NCBI RefSeq assembly: GCF_902141855.1
Contig: NZ_CABFVH010000019.1
Coordinates: 1-64,000, forward strand
Direction: 5' to 3'
Origin: Methylobacterium dankookense
GTDB taxonomy: Bacteria > Pseudomonadota > Alphaproteobacteria > Rhizobiales > Beijerinckiaceae
DNA: 64,000 bases
How positions within the stretch are numbered: position 1 is the stretch's first letter; every line of letters begins with the position of its first letter. A model generated the notes under the pieces. It was not told the origin of the DNA, searched no databases, and saw nothing but the letters and a program-made list of their open reading frames with translations. Position numbers and translations under genes: made by a program. This document shows positions 52,963-62,092 of this stretch, piece by piece.

Positions 52963-54444
52963 TCAGGCTGCACTCACCGGCCAGTCCGGCAGGGTCACGC
53001 GGAAGCAGGCGCCCGGCGTGCCCTCGTCGAGGGTCAGGGTGCCGCCGTTGAGGCGGATCAGTTCCGAGGCCACGGCCAGGCCGAGGCCGGTGCCGCCGGA
53101 GCGCGCCGAGCCCTTGAACGGGGCGAACAGGTGTGCCCGCGCCTTGGCCGGCAGCCCGGGGCCGTTATCGGCGACCAGGATCGTCACGGCGCCCTGCCCC
53201 TCCGCACCGTCCCGCGAGGCGGTGACCCGCACCTCGGGCGCAGCCACGCAGCGGGCCGTTTCCAGAGCCTGCACCGCATTCCGAACGAGGTTCGTCAGGG
53301 CTCGCAGGAGTTGCTCGGGGTCAACTTCGGCCTTCAGATCCGCGGGCACCTCGGCACGGATCGCGACCCGCGCTCCGGCGGCGAGGGCCGCCAGATCCTG
53401 TAGCTCCTCCAGGAGCGGAGCCAGGGTGACGCGTCGGCGTGTCGGGTGCGGCTCGCTCGCCCGTCCATAGGCCAGCGTGGCCTCGCAGAAGCGGATGGCG
53501 CGGTCGAGGGTGGCGACGAGCCGGGGCGCCACGCGCTGCACCATCGGATCGGCGGTGCCTTCGAGGCGGTCGCCGAGGAGTTGCGCGCCCGTGAGCATGT
53601 TGCGCAACTCGTGGTTGATCTTGCTCACCGAGAGGCCGAGCTCGGCCAACCGCCTCCGCTGGCGAAGCTGGTCGGCCAATCCCTGCGCCATGCGCGCCAG
53701 TGCCGTCTCGGCAAGCCCGATCTCGTCGGTGCGCCGGGAGGGACGGATCGAGCGCTCGGCGCCCTCGGGATCGTCGGCAAAGGCCGCGATGTTGCGGGTG
53801 AGGCGCGTGACCGGATGCACGATCACTACCTGCAGCACCACGAAGACGAGGCCCGCCGCCGCTGCGGCCACGATCAGCGAGGAGAGCAGCAGCCGGCTGG
53901 CGAAATCGACCATCGCCGCGCGTAAGGGGGCTTCGTCCTGAAGGATCTCGACGAGGTCGAAGCCGTCGCGGCCGTGGCCGACCACGCGGATCGGCTCGGT
54001 CACGGGGGCGACCAGCGTGCGCCAGGCCCCGCGCACCGCTTCCCAGAGGCTGACCTGGCGCAGGTCGACCGAATCGGCGACGCTGTCGGGCATCGGATCC
54101 AGGGCGAGCAGGCGCCGGGTCTCGTCGCCGCGCACCGCGATGGCCCGGGCCCCGACACCGGTGAGGAGATGGCGGGCGAGGTCGTCCGGCACGGACTGGC
54201 CCTGGCTGGCATCGAGCACCATCGCGGCCACCTGAGCGGCGGCGATCCGGTCGGAGAGCCAGGACAGGCGGTAATTCGCCACCGCCGGGACGTAGATCAG
54301 CACCTCGGCGAGCGCCACGAAGGCCACGGTGAGCAGGAACAGACGCGCGGACAGGCCGAGATGGCGGAGCGGGCTGTGCCGGGCCGGCGCCGCGGCCTCG
54401 GCCGGACGCGCCGTCCCTTCTTGCGCTCCCTCGTGCACGTTCAT
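52963..54444 (-). CDS. Orphan sensor histidine kinase
   Basis: A 493-aa membrane kinase. TM1 is about residues 32-52, then a periplasmic region (about 60-180), TM2 about 183-208, a HAMP-like linker, the phosphoacceptor His278 in SKINHELRNMLTGAQLL, and an ATPase domain with N-box LTNLVRNAVQAL, G1 VADNGPGLP and G2 GGTGLGLAVASELI. Start ATG 54444. No response regulator is adjacent, so its partner must be sought elsewhere. It is convergent with bioB, with only 15 bases between their ends. Confidence 0.9.
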   Translation of the reverse strand: MNVHEGAQEGTARPAEAAAPARHSPLRHLGLSARLFLLTVAFVALAEVLIYVPAVANYRLSWLSDRIAAAQVAAMVLDASQGQSVPDDLARHLLTGVGARAIAVRGDETRRLLALDPMPDSVADSVDLRQVSLWEAVRGAWRTLVAPVTEPIRVVGHGRDGFDLVEILQDEAPLRAAMVDFASRLLLSSLIVAAAAAGLVFVVLQVVIVHPVTRLTRNIAAFADDPEGAERSIRPSRRTDEIGLAETALARMAQGLADQLRQRRRLAELGLSVSKINHELRNMLTGAQLLGDRLEGTADPMVQRVAPRLVATLDRAIRFCEATLAYGRASEPHPTRRRVTLAPLLEELQDLAALAAGARVAIRAEVPADLKAEVDPEQLLRALTNLVRNAVQALETARCVAAPEVRVTASRDGAEGQGAVTILVADNGPGLPAKARAHLFAPFKGSARSGGTGLGLAVASELIRLNGGTLTLDEGTPGACFRVTLPDWPVSAA

Positions 54445-54710
54445 CTTGGCCCCGGCTGGCACGGTGTTCCCGCACCCGACTGCACTGCGCCGCCGGACCG
54501 GGGAGGATCGCGGCGGACGCCGTCTTCGTAGCCCGAGCGGCGGCAACCCGTCGAGGGGCAATCCCGGGGACACTGGATTCCCGCCAAAGTTGTTCAGTTC
54601 AAGATCCGGCTTGGGTCAAAACTAGTGGTTGTAGTTGCCCAATGTAATTCGGAGGATTCCGGCATCGCCGATTGCAGGCGCCGATACCCCTGGGCCGCCG
54701 AATTGCCGGC

Positions 54711-55502
54711 TCAGTTCCGGCCCCGGAAGTGGGGGGGGCGGTGGCGGAGGAGGATCGTGAACAGGGCGAATGCCGCGAGCGCACCGAGGCCGATCAGCAT
54801 CTTGGGCGTCACCAGCGCACGCAATGTCAATGCTTCGTCGCATCCGAGCTCCGAGGCGGCCTGGCAGGCGGCCTTGGCGGCCTCGTGCGCGGCGACGACG
54901 TCCTCGATGCCGGCACCCGTCGCCGCGTAGACGAAGGCGCCGGGCAGGAGCCCGAGCAGGGTCGCGAGCACGAAGGTCCGCAGCGTCACCCCGAAGGCGG
55001 CGGGCGCGAGGTTCGTCATCCAGAACGGGAAGAGCGGCAGCAGGCGCAGGAAGGCGATGTAGCCGAAGGCGTCGCGGCGGAAGCCGTCGGCGAAGGCCTG
55101 GAGGCGGGGCCCCGCCACGCGCCGCAGCAGCTCGCCCCCGGGGCCGCGCCCGATCGAGAACACGATCGCCGCCCCCGTGGTCGCCGCCGCCACCGCCACG
55201 AGCGCCCCGGTGACGATCCCGAACAGGAAGCCGCAGATCATGGTGAGCATCAGCGTCGCCGGCACCGAGACGACGACCGCGCCGACATAGACGAGGTAGG
55301 CCGCCACCAGGGCGCGCCCGTAATCGGCCGCGACGAAGCCGTGCAGCCAGGCCCGCGAGGCGAGCAGCGCGTCGAGGCTGACGAGGCGGCCCGCCCCCGA
55401 GACCAGGGCGGCCAGCGAGACGCCGACCAGTACCACGAGCGGCAGGAAGCGCAGGGCGCCGCGCAGGCGCCCCCGCCTCACCGGATGGCCCGGCCCGCTC
55501 AA
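54711..55502 (-). CDS. TVP38/TMEM64 (DedA-like) membrane protein
   Basis: A 263-aa protein with about five to six membrane helices and the SNARE-associated Golgi protein (PF09335) core, seen as VVVSVPATLMLTMICGFLFGIVTGALVAVAAATTGA and FLRLLPLFPFWMTNLAPAAFGV. Relatives include lipid scramblases and DedA flippases. Its ATG overlaps the end of the preceding methyltransferase gene by four bases (ATGA), so the two are coupled. A link to membrane-lipid modification by the PmtA-like enzyme is therefore attractive but inferred. Confidence 0.88.
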   Translation of the reverse strand: MSGPGHPVRRGRLRGALRFLPLVVLVGVSLAALVSGAGRLVSLDALLASRAWLHGFVAADYGRALVAAYLVYVGAVVVSVPATLMLTMICGFLFGIVTGALVAVAAATTGAAIVFSIGRGPGGELLRRVAGPRLQAFADGFRRDAFGYIAFLRLLPLFPFWMTNLAPAAFGVTLRTFVLATLLGLLPGAFVYAATGAGIEDVVAAHEAAKAACQAASELGCDEALTLRALVTPKMLIGLGALAAFALFTILLRHRPPHFRGRN

Positions 55503-56152
55503 GCGGGCTTGCGCATGCGCAGGATCTTGAAGAACCCGCCCGGGAAGGTCGGCGCGACGCCAATGAACTCGACGCCGTTGCGCCGCGCCCAGGCCTGGAT
55601 GCGCGTCGCCTTGAAGTCGGACGACCAGCCGATCTTGGTGCAGAGGGGCGCGACGATCTCCTCGACCCGGGCGACCGGGCCGGTATCCTGGCCGAAATGG
55701 TTGGCGAGCACGATCTCGCCGCCGGGCCGCAGCACGCGCAGGAATTCCGAGAGCGCGGCCTCCGGGTCCGGCACCAGGGTGATCAGGAACTGCGCCACCA
55801 CCGCGTCGAAGCTCGCATCGGCGTAGCCGAGATGGCAGACGTCCATCACCTGCAGGCCGTGCACGTGGCCGAGGCCGCGCCGCCGCACCTTGGCGCGGGC
55901 GCGTTTCAGCATGTCCTCCGAGAGGTCGACGCCGCAGACGAAGGCGTCGCGCGGGTAGTAGCCGAGGGACAAGCCGGTGCCGACGCCCGCCTCGAGGATG
56001 CGCGGCCCGCAGGCCGCCGCGGCGCGCACGGCGGCGCGGGCGGCGGGTTCGGTGAGCTTGTCGTAGACCACGTCGTAGACGGGGGCCCAGCGCGCATAGG
56101 CCTTGCGCATCAGGGCCGTGCTCGGGCCCCTCACCTGCGGCTCGCTCAACAT
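55499..56152 (-). CDS. SAM-dependent methyltransferase, PmtA-like
   Basis: A 217-aa class I methyltransferase. The SAM-binding motif is ILEAGVGTGLSLGYYP, then VCGVDLSEDMLKRA and the DASFDAVVAQFLITLVPDPEAAL block. The opening RKAYARWAPVYDVVYDKLTEP and the ending FPGGFFKILRMRK closely resemble rhizobial phosphatidylethanolamine N-methyltransferase PmtA, which makes phosphatidylcholine. Start ATG 56152. It is coupled to the TVP38 gene by a four-base overlap and follows mnmA by 32 bases. The PmtA call is from remembered family patterns. Confidence 0.82.
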   Translation of the reverse strand: MLSEPQVRGPSTALMRKAYARWAPVYDVVYDKLTEPAARAAVRAAAACGPRILEAGVGTGLSLGYYPRDAFVCGVDLSEDMLKRARAKVRRRGLGHVHGLQVMDVCHLGYADASFDAVVAQFLITLVPDPEAALSEFLRVLRPGGEIVLANHFGQDTGPVARVEEIVAPLCTKIGWSSDFKATRIQAWARRNGVEFIGVAPTFPGGFFKILRMRKPA

Positions 56153-56184
56153 GGTCTGCGGTCGTCCTGCGCTGGAGGCCGGGG

Positions 56185-57342
56185 TCAGGCGGCCTGGGCG
56201 GGGTGCGCCGACACCGTGTCGACGCGGGCGATGGTGCCGCCGCCGAGCACCCGCGCGCGGGGATCCTCGTCGGCGTAGATGACGCAAGCCTGACCGGGCG
56301 AGACGCCGTCCTCGGGCGTGGCGAGGTCGACCATCAGGCTGCCCTGCGCCGCGTCGTAGGCGAGACGGGCCGGGCGCGGCTCGCGGGTCGAGCGCACGCG
56401 TACGGCCACTTCCAGCCCGTCGAGGCTCTCCACGGCCTGCGAGCCGAGCCAGTTCAGGTCGCTCAGGCGGACGCGGCCGGTGGCGAGCGCGCTGCGCGGG
56501 CCCACGACGACGCGGGCCGTCTCCGGCTCCAGCCGCACCACGTAGAGCGGCTCGCCCACCGCGAGCTTGAGGCCGCGGCGCTGGCCGATCGTGAAATGGA
56601 TGATGCCCTCGTGCCGCCCGAGCACGCGGCCGCCGAGGTCGACCACCTCGCCGGGGCGCGCCGCGTCCGGGCGGAGCTTCGCGATCACGTCGCTGTAGCG
56701 GCCCTGCGGCACGAAGCAGATGTCCTGGCTGTCCGGCTTCTCGGCGATGGCGAGGCCGAGCTCGCGCGCCAGCGCCCGGGTCCGGTCCTTCGGCAGCTCG
56801 CCCAATGGGAAGCGCAGATAGGCGAGCTGCTCGGGCGTGGTCGCGTAGAGGAAGTAGCTCTGGTCGCGGGCCGGGTCGAGGGCGCGGTAGAGGCCGCGGC
56901 CCCCCTCCGGCAGCGGCCGGCTCGCCACGTAATGGCCGGTGGCCAGCGCGTCGGCGTCGAGGTCGCGGGCGAGGCCGAGCAGGTCGCGGAACTTGAGCGA
57001 GCGGTTGCACTCGACGCAGGGGATCGGCGTCTCGCCGGCGAGGTAGCTCTCGGCGAAGCGGTCGATCACGGCGTCGCGGAAGCGGTCCTCGTAGTCGAGG
57101 ACGTAGTGCGGGATGCCGAGATGGGCGGCGGCCGCCCGGGCGTCGTGGATGTCGCGGCCCGCGCAGCAGGCGCCCTTGCGGTGCGTCGCGGCGCCGTGGT
57201 CGTAGAGCTGCATGGTGACGCCGACCACGTCGTAGCCATCGCGCTTCAGCAGCCCTGCGACCACGGAGGAATCGACGCCGCCGGACATGGCGACGACGAT
57301 GCGCGTCTCGTGAGGGGCTTTGGGCAGGTCGAGGGAATTCAT
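56185..57342 (-). CDS. mnmA: tRNA-specific 2-thiouridylase
   Basis: A 385-aa enzyme that thiolates U34 of tRNAs for Lys, Glu and Gln. The PP-loop SGGVDSS is at 20-26. Cys109 and Cys112 sit in [12 protein letters not shown] and Cys209 in [10 protein letters not shown], giving the nucleophile and persulfide pair. The GHYV block and the C-terminal beta-barrel ([20 protein letters not shown]) are intact. Start ATG 57342. It probably heads a minus-strand group with the methyltransferase and TVP38 genes. Confidence 0.95.
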   Translation of the reverse strand: MNSLDLPKAPHETRIVVAMSGGVDSSVVAGLLKRDGYDVVGVTMQLYDHGAATHRKGACCAGRDIHDARAAAAHLGIPHYVLDYEDRFRDAVIDRFAESYLAGETPIPCVECNRSLKFRDLLGLARDLDADALATGHYVASRPLPEGGRGLYRALDPARDQSYFLYATTPEQLAYLRFPLGELPKDRTRALARELGLAIAEKPDSQDICFVPQGRYSDVIAKLRPDAARPGEVVDLGGRVLGRHEGIIHFTIGQRRGLKLAVGEPLYVVRLEPETARVVVGPRSALATGRVRLSDLNWLGSQAVESLDGLEVAVRVRSTREPRPARLAYDAAQGSLMVDLATPEDGVSPGQACVIYADEDPRARVLGGGTIARVDTVSAHPAQAA

Positions 57343-57619
57343 GGCCGGATCCGGCGGCCCCTCTCGCGAGGCGGGGCCGCCCGCGGGCTTCTATAGCGAC
57401 TGGAACCGCCACTTTCCAGGGCAGGCGGGCGGCCATGCGCGCGGGGGCCGGCCCGGGGCCACGACCCGGCAAGTCCTGCCGCCCGGTCGGCAGCTTCCGC
57501 CGGGACGATGCCGGGCGTCGTCCGGCGCGTGCGACGTTATCCTTTTCTAATCAATGACTTGCGGCGGAATTGCCGCTGGCTCGCGCCTTGCTCCGGTGCC
57601 GTCCGAGGAGCAGGGATGC

Positions 57620-59026
57620 ATGGCGCTCGGACACACGGCACGGATGGATGCACCGGCAAGCGCCGCGAGCCGGACGCCCGTGCGCGCGACGGCGCGCGGC
57701 ACGGCCGGCTTCGCGGCCGCCCTCGACGCGACGCGCGGGGCCGAGGCCAAGCCCAAGGCCGAGCGGCCACCCGAGACCACGGCCGAGCACAGGACGATGA
57801 ATCCCGAGCCGGCCGCCGCGCGTCCCACCGAGGCGCGGCGCGAGACCCGGCCCGACGCGCCCAAGCCCGCAGGGCGTCCCGCTGCCGCCCGCAGCCCGGA
57901 TGGCAAGGTGCGCGCCGGCACGGCCGAGACCGTGGAGACCGCCACACAAGAGAATGAGAGCCCGGCGGGCACCGCCGCGGCTCCGCAGGCCGTGACGGCG
58001 CAGCCCGCCCCGCGGGCCGGCACCGTGCCCGACGACGGCACGGTCGCGCGGCTTGCCGGGCTCGTCCTGGACGAGGCCGGTGCGGACACGGCGGAGACGG
58101 ATAAGGAGACGCCCGCAAGCGAGGCCGCGGCCCCGGCGCCGGGCGCGGTCCCGATCCTGCCGATCCTCGCGGTGCTGACGGCTCCGACTCCGGCGCCGGC
58201 CGCGGCGACCGGCACGGCGGCGACCGCCGGCATCCAGGGTGCCGGATCGCCCATATCGGGACCCTCCAGCGGTCCTGTGCCGGGCACGGCCGCAATGCCG
58301 ACGGATGCCGAGGGTGCGCAGCCCGCGGCCGGCGTCGCGGATGGAATGCAGGCCCGAGCAGTCGCGTCGCTTCCCGGCGAGGGCCGGGCCGAGCGGGGCG
58401 AGCGCGCGGGCGAGGTCGCCGCCGCGGGTGACGGCTCCGCTCCGGCGGTGGCGAAGCCCGATGTCCTGGCCGCCCTCGGCAATGCCGCGCCGGGCCTCGC
58501 ACCGCCCCCCGAGGCGCCGAAGACGAACCATCTCCAGGCAGCCGCCGCTGCCCAGCAGGCGGCGCCGACCCAGACGGCCGCGCCACCCGTGCCGATCGGT
58601 CAGGTGCCGATGACCATCGGCCTGCGCTCGCTCGCCGGATCGAGCCAGTTCGAGATCCGCCTCGACCCCGTCGATCTCGGGCGCATCGACGTCACGCTGG
58701 AGATCAACAAGGAGCGCGGCACCGTGTCGACCCATCTCGTGGTCGAGCGGATCGACACCCTGGCGATGCTCCAGCGCGACGCGGGCAGCCTGCAGCAGGC
58801 CCTGTCCCAGGCCGGGCTCGACGCCTCCGCCGATGGCGGCATCCGCCTGTCCCTGCGCGGGGACGGCACATCCCAGGACCAGGCGCAGGGCCAGGCCCGC
58901 GGCGACATGGGCGGCCAGGACGGGCGCGGCCGCCGGGGCGGCTGGGCCGGCGAGACGCCGGAGGCCGTCGAGATCGCGCCGCTGCGCACGCTGCGCGGCC
59001 TCGGCAGCCTCGACATCCGGATCTAG
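57620..59026 (+). CDS. fliK: Flagellar hook-length control protein, FliK type
   Basis: A 468-aa protein. The first 330 residues are disordered-looking Ala/Pro/Glu-rich sequence expected of the ruler part. Residues about 330-450 form the FliK C-terminal domain (MTIGLRSLAGSSQFEIRLDPVDLGRIDVTLEI, STHLVVERIDTLAMLQRDAGSLQQALSQAGLD), which switches export specificity when the hook is complete. ATG 57620 is chosen because GAGGAG lies nine bases upstream. It is the first gene of the flagellar cluster, with flgD downstream. Confidence 0.85.
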   Translation: MALGHTARMDAPASAASRTPVRATARGTAGFAAALDATRGAEAKPKAERPPETTAEHRTMNPEPAAARPTEARRETRPDAPKPAGRPAAARSPDGKVRAGTAETVETATQENESPAGTAAAPQAVTAQPAPRAGTVPDDGTVARLAGLVLDEAGADTAETDKETPASEAAAPAPGAVPILPILAVLTAPTPAPAAATGTAATAGIQGAGSPISGPSSGPVPGTAAMPTDAEGAQPAAGVADGMQARAVASLPGEGRAERGERAGEVAAAGDGSAPAVAKPDVLAALGNAAPGLAPPPEAPKTNHLQAAAAAQQAAPTQTAAPPVPIGQVPMTIGLRSLAGSSQFEIRLDPVDLGRIDVTLEINKERGTVSTHLVVERIDTLAMLQRDAGSLQQALSQAGLDASADGGIRLSLRGDGTSQDQAQGQARGDMGGQDGRGRRGGWAGETPEAVEIAPLRTLRGLGSLDIRI

Positions 59027-59037
59027 GAGGCTTGGTG

Positions 59038-59214
59038 ATGCGCGACGACGGGTTCGGCGAGGATCTTCAAACTCTTGCGGGGCGAGGCTCGCGCAGCGCG
59101 CGAGGCCGGTGCACCGCCGGTCCGGCGCGCGAACGGGCGCCGGCAAGCGTTCTCATCACAACGATCTTTTCGGCTCGCGCCTCCGCGCGTCCGCTTCGGG
59201 AGACAGCGCCATGA
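59038..59214 (+). CDS. Possible small coupled ORF between fliK and flgD (58 aa)
   Basis: ATG 59038 has a strong AGGAGG (59026-59031) seven bases before it, and its stop codon overlaps the flgD ATG as ATGA (59211-59214). The predicted peptide starts MRDDGFGEDLQTLAGRG and continues Arg/Ala rich with no motif. The features are those of a translationally coupled leader, but the composition of the second half resembles shadow sequence. Either a real small gene or a coupling device for flgD. Confidence 0.35.
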   Translation: MRDDGFGEDLQTLAGRGSRSARGRCTAGPARERAPASVLITTIFSARASARPLRETAP

Positions 59215-59894
59215 CCTCGGGCATCTCGAGCCTCGCCAACACCGCGGCCACGAAGACCTCGTCGACCGGCACGAGCGCGCAGGAGATCGCGGGCAACTTC
59301 ACGCAGTTCCTGACCCTGCTCACCACGCAGCTCAAGAACCAGAACCCGCTCGATCCGATGGACACCAACCAGTTCACCCAGCAGCTGGTGCAGTTCGCGG
59401 GCGTGGAGCAGCAGCTCAAGACCAACGACCGGCTCGACAACATCCTGACGAGCAGCAAGGCGGCGAGCTCCGCGACGGCCACGAGCTATATCGGCAAGTC
59501 GATCACCGCGGACGGCTCCGCCGCCGACCTGACCTCCGGCGGCAGCGCGAACTGGAACCTGAACGCCAGCCGGGCCGCATCGAAGGCCGTGGTCTCCATC
59601 CTCGATTCGAAGAGCAACGTGGTCGGGACCCAGACCATCGCGCTCACCGCGGGCAGCCAGACCTTCACCTGGAACGGCCGCACCGCCTCCGGCATCAGCG
59701 CGCCCGCCGGCACCTACACGATCAAGGTCGCCGCCCAGGACGCCACCGGCGCCAGCGTCACCGTCGACACCAGCACGAGCGGCACGGTGGACGAGGTCGA
59801 TCTGAGCGGCAGCACGCCCGTTCTCCTCATCGGCAAGCAGCGGGTGCCCCTGTCCAGCGTGCAGACGGTCGGGTTGTCCACAACGGCGGGATAG
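59211..59894 (+). CDS. flgD: Flagellar hook assembly (rod modification) protein FlgD
   Basis: A 227-aa hook scaffold that caps the growing hook. The N-terminal signature FTQFLTLLTTQLKNQNPLDPMDTNQFTQQLVQFAGVEQQL is diagnostic. The FlgD Ig-like/tudor part follows (SKAVVSILDSKSNVVGT, GSQTFTWNGRTASGISAPAGTYTIKVAA). ATG 59211 has GGGAG eleven bases upstream and may be coupled to the small ORF before it. It lies between fliK and sciP in the flagellar block. Confidence 0.93.
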   Translation: MTSGISSLANTAATKTSSTGTSAQEIAGNFTQFLTLLTTQLKNQNPLDPMDTNQFTQQLVQFAGVEQQLKTNDRLDNILTSSKAASSATATSYIGKSITADGSAADLTSGGSANWNLNASRAASKAVVSILDSKSNVVGTQTIALTAGSQTFTWNGRTASGISAPAGTYTIKVAAQDATGASVTVDTSTSGTVDEVDLSGSTPVLLIGKQRVPLSSVQTVGLSTTAG

Positions 59895-59954
59895 CGATTC
59901 AAATCGGCCGGACCCGTTTCAAGGTCTCTTAAGCGGCCTGACTTAGGTTGAATC

Positions 59955-59972
59955 CTCGACAGGTCAGTCGAG
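59955..59972 (+). promoter_or_regulatory. Inverted repeat in the sciP leader
   Basis: CTCGAC, AGGTCA, GTCGAG, ending 13 bases before the sciP ATG. It could fold in the leader RNA or serve as an operator; function is unknown. Confidence 0.4.
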
Positions 59973-59985
59973 TGTAGAGCGTATC

Positions 59986-60261
59986 ATGACCGAACCGCAC
60001 CGCCCGAGAGTGAAGTACGTGATCGGGCCCGATGGCAGCCCCCTGACCATCGCCGACCTTCCGCCGCCCTCGACCCGCCGCTGGGTGATCCGGCGCAAGG
60101 CCGAGGTCGTGGCCGCGGTGCGCGGCGGCCTCCTCAGCCTCGAGGAGGCGTGCAAGCGCTACACGCTGACCACCGAGGAATTCCTGAGCTGGCAGTTCTC
60201 CATCGACCAGCACGGCCTCGCGGGCCTGCGCACCACGCGCATCCAGCACTACCGGCACTGA
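59986..60261 (+). CDS. sciP: SciP, CtrA inhibitor (DUF1153)
   Basis: A 91-aa HTH protein. VKYVIGPDGSPLTIADLPPPSTRRWVIRRKAEVVAAVRGGLLSLEEACKRY and the ending HGLAGLRTTRIQHYR are almost the Caulobacter SciP pattern. SciP binds CtrA at its promoters and shuts down CtrA-dependent transcription early in the cycle, including flagellar genes. Its place inside the flagellar cluster and the CtrA-like box before fliF fit this. ATG 59986 has a weak ribosome-binding site. A strong terminator at 60290 follows. Confidence 0.92.
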   Translation: MTEPHRPRVKYVIGPDGSPLTIADLPPPSTRRWVIRRKAEVVAAVRGGLLSLEEACKRYTLTTEEFLSWQFSIDQHGLAGLRTTRIQHYRH

Positions 60262-60289
60262 TCCGGGCCCTCCCCCGGAGCGCTGCCTG

Positions 60290-60320
60290 AAGCCCCGCCC
60301 GTCCCCGAAGGCGGGGCTTT
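60290..60320 (+). terminator. Intrinsic terminator after sciP
   Basis: AAGCCCCGCC, ten-base loop, GGCGGGGCTT, then a short T run. It separates sciP from the fliF operon. Confidence 0.85.
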
Positions 60321-60354
60321 CCACGTTCGCGGACCGGTTATTCGGCCGCGCGCA

Positions 60355-60369
60355 TTAACCGCCCGCTAA
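60355..60369 (+). promoter_or_regulatory. CtrA-like box upstream of fliF
   Basis: TTAA-CCGCCCG-CTAA matches the CtrA full site TTAA-N7-TTAA at seven of eight positions. It lies 70 bases before the likely fliF start and behind the sciP terminator, where the fliFGHN promoter is expected. A short palindrome CGGCAA-TTC-TTGCCG follows at 60379-60393. Confidence 0.7.
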
Positions 60370-60438
60370 CCACGTGCCCGGCAATTCTTGCCGAGCGGCC
60401 CGGCGGGCGGGCCGGCTGCGAGTGGGCGCGTCAACGTC

Positions 60439-62055
60439 GTGAAGCCGGTCCTCGATCTCGTCGCGAAGCTCGGACCGGCCCGCATCGCCGCCATGGGCGC
60501 GGTCACGCTGACGCTGATCGGCTTCTTCGCCTTCATCATCCTGCGGGTCTCGCGGCCCGACATGGGCGTGCTCTTCGCCGACCTCTCGATGCAGGATTCG
60601 GCCGCGGTGGTCCGCGAGCTCGACGCGCGCGGCATCCGCTACGAGGCGCGCGGCGATGCCGGGCAGACCGTGATGGCGCCGCGCCCCGACCTCGCCCGGC
60701 TGCGCATGGACCTCGCCGGCAAGGGCCTGCCGAGCCAGGGCGGCGTCGGCTACGAGATCTTCGACAAGGGCGACGCCTTCTCGTCCACCAACTTCGTGCA
60801 GAACGTGAACCACCTGCGGGCGCTCGAAGGCGAGCTCGCCCGCTCGATCCGGGCGATCGGCCGGGTCCAGGCGGCGCGCGTGCACCTCGTCATGCCCGAG
60901 CGGCGCCTGTTCGAGCGCGACCGCGAGGCGCCCTCGGCCGCCATCGTGCTGAAGCTGATGGGCGACCTCGACCCCGGCCAGGTCCGCGCGATCCGGCATC
61001 TCGCGGCCTCCTCGGTGGAGGGCCTGCGCCCGGACCGGGTCTCGATCGTGGACGAGCGCGGGCGGCTGCTCGCCGACGGCGCCCGCGGCGCCGATGCGGA
61101 GGCGGGCTCGGCCTTGGAGGAGAAGCAGGTCGGCCTGGAGCGGCGCCTGCGCGCCCAGATCGAGGAGATCGTGGCCGGCATCGTCGGGCCGGGCCGGGCC
61201 CGCGTCCAGGTCTCGGCGCAGCTCGACACCAACCGGATCGAGAGCCGGTCCGAGACCTTCGACCCCGAGAGCCGCGTCGTCCGCTCCAGCCAGACCCGCA
61301 CCGAATCGGCGCTCACCGGCGGGGGCGAGGGCCAGGTCACGGTCGGCAACGAGCTGCCCGGCGCCAACCAGGACAAGCCGCAGGCCCAGAAGGACCAGAC
61401 CAGCAAGAACGAGGAGACCACGAACTACGAGATCTCCCGCGTCACCAAGACGGAGGTGACCGAGGGCGGGCGGATCAAGCGGCTCTCCGTGGCGGTCCTC
61501 GTCGACGGCACCTACGCGACCGGCCCGGACGGCAAGCCCGCCTACAGCCCGCGCGCGGCCGCCGAGATCGAGCGGATCGCCGCTCTGGTCCGCAGCGCGG
61601 TCGGTTTCGACAAGGCGCGCGGCGACCAGATCGAGGTGGCCAATCTCCGCCTCGCCGAGGCGCCCCCGGTGCCGGACTTCGCCGAGCCGACCCTGGTGCA
61701 GTCGCTGCTCTCCCCCTCCAAGGAGGACGTGATGCGCCTCGTGGAGCTCGGCGTGCTCGCGCTCCTCACCCTCGTCGTGCTGCTCGCCGTGGTGCGCCCG
61801 CTGCTGCGGCGGGTGCTCACCGCCGATCCGGACGCGCCCGAGGCGCTGGTCGCCGGGCCGGGCGGCCTGGAAGCCGGGGGCGGCGGCGCGGCGACGCTGA
61901 CGATCACGGCCGACAACCCGGCCACCCGCCTGATGGAATACGCCAAGATCAACGGCCAGGTGCAGGCCGAGACGGTGCAGCGTGTGGTCGACATGGTCCG
62001 GGCGAGCCCGAGCGAGACGGCCGAGGTGCTGCGCAACTGGATCCAGGACAGCTGA
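60439..62055 (+). CDS. fliF: Flagellar MS-ring protein FliF
   Basis: A protein of about 538 aa forming the MS ring in the inner membrane. TM1 is near residues 15-38; then the ring-building motifs (VLFADLSMQDSAAVVRELDARGIRY, GVGYEIFDKGDAFSSTNFVQNVNHLRALEGELARSI), a FliF C-terminal periplasmic domain, TM2 (LVELGVLALLTLVVLLAVVRPLL) and a FliG-binding tail. GTG 60439 is used; a TTG at 60388 would add 17 residues, and neither has a good ribosome-binding site. It is the first gene of the fliF-G-H-N operon behind the CtrA-like box. Confidence 0.93.
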   Translation: MKPVLDLVAKLGPARIAAMGAVTLTLIGFFAFIILRVSRPDMGVLFADLSMQDSAAVVRELDARGIRYEARGDAGQTVMAPRPDLARLRMDLAGKGLPSQGGVGYEIFDKGDAFSSTNFVQNVNHLRALEGELARSIRAIGRVQAARVHLVMPERRLFERDREAPSAAIVLKLMGDLDPGQVRAIRHLAASSVEGLRPDRVSIVDERGRLLADGARGADAEAGSALEEKQVGLERRLRAQIEEIVAGIVGPGRARVQVSAQLDTNRIESRSETFDPESRVVRSSQTRTESALTGGGEGQVTVGNELPGANQDKPQAQKDQTSKNEETTNYEISRVTKTEVTEGGRIKRLSVAVLVDGTYATGPDGKPAYSPRAAAEIERIAALVRSAVGFDKARGDQIEVANLRLAEAPPVPDFAEPTLVQSLLSPSKEDVMRLVELGVLALLTLVVLLAVVRPLLRRVLTADPDAPEALVAGPGGLEAGGGGAATLTITADNPATRLMEYAKINGQVQAETVQRVVDMVRASPSETAEVLRNWIQDS

Positions 62056-62092
62056 GCGGCCCTGAGCCGGGTGCGAGGAGGAGAGTGGGACG

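Noticed and set aside
59932..59950. CtrA box in the sciP leader (CTTAAG...TTAG)
   Set aside because: The two half-sites are ten bases apart and the second is incomplete, so the TTAA-N7-TTAA rule is not met.
60379..60393. Sigma-54 promoter before fliF
   Set aside because: GGCAATTCTTGC has GG and GC eight bases apart, not the required ten; it is better read as a short palindrome.
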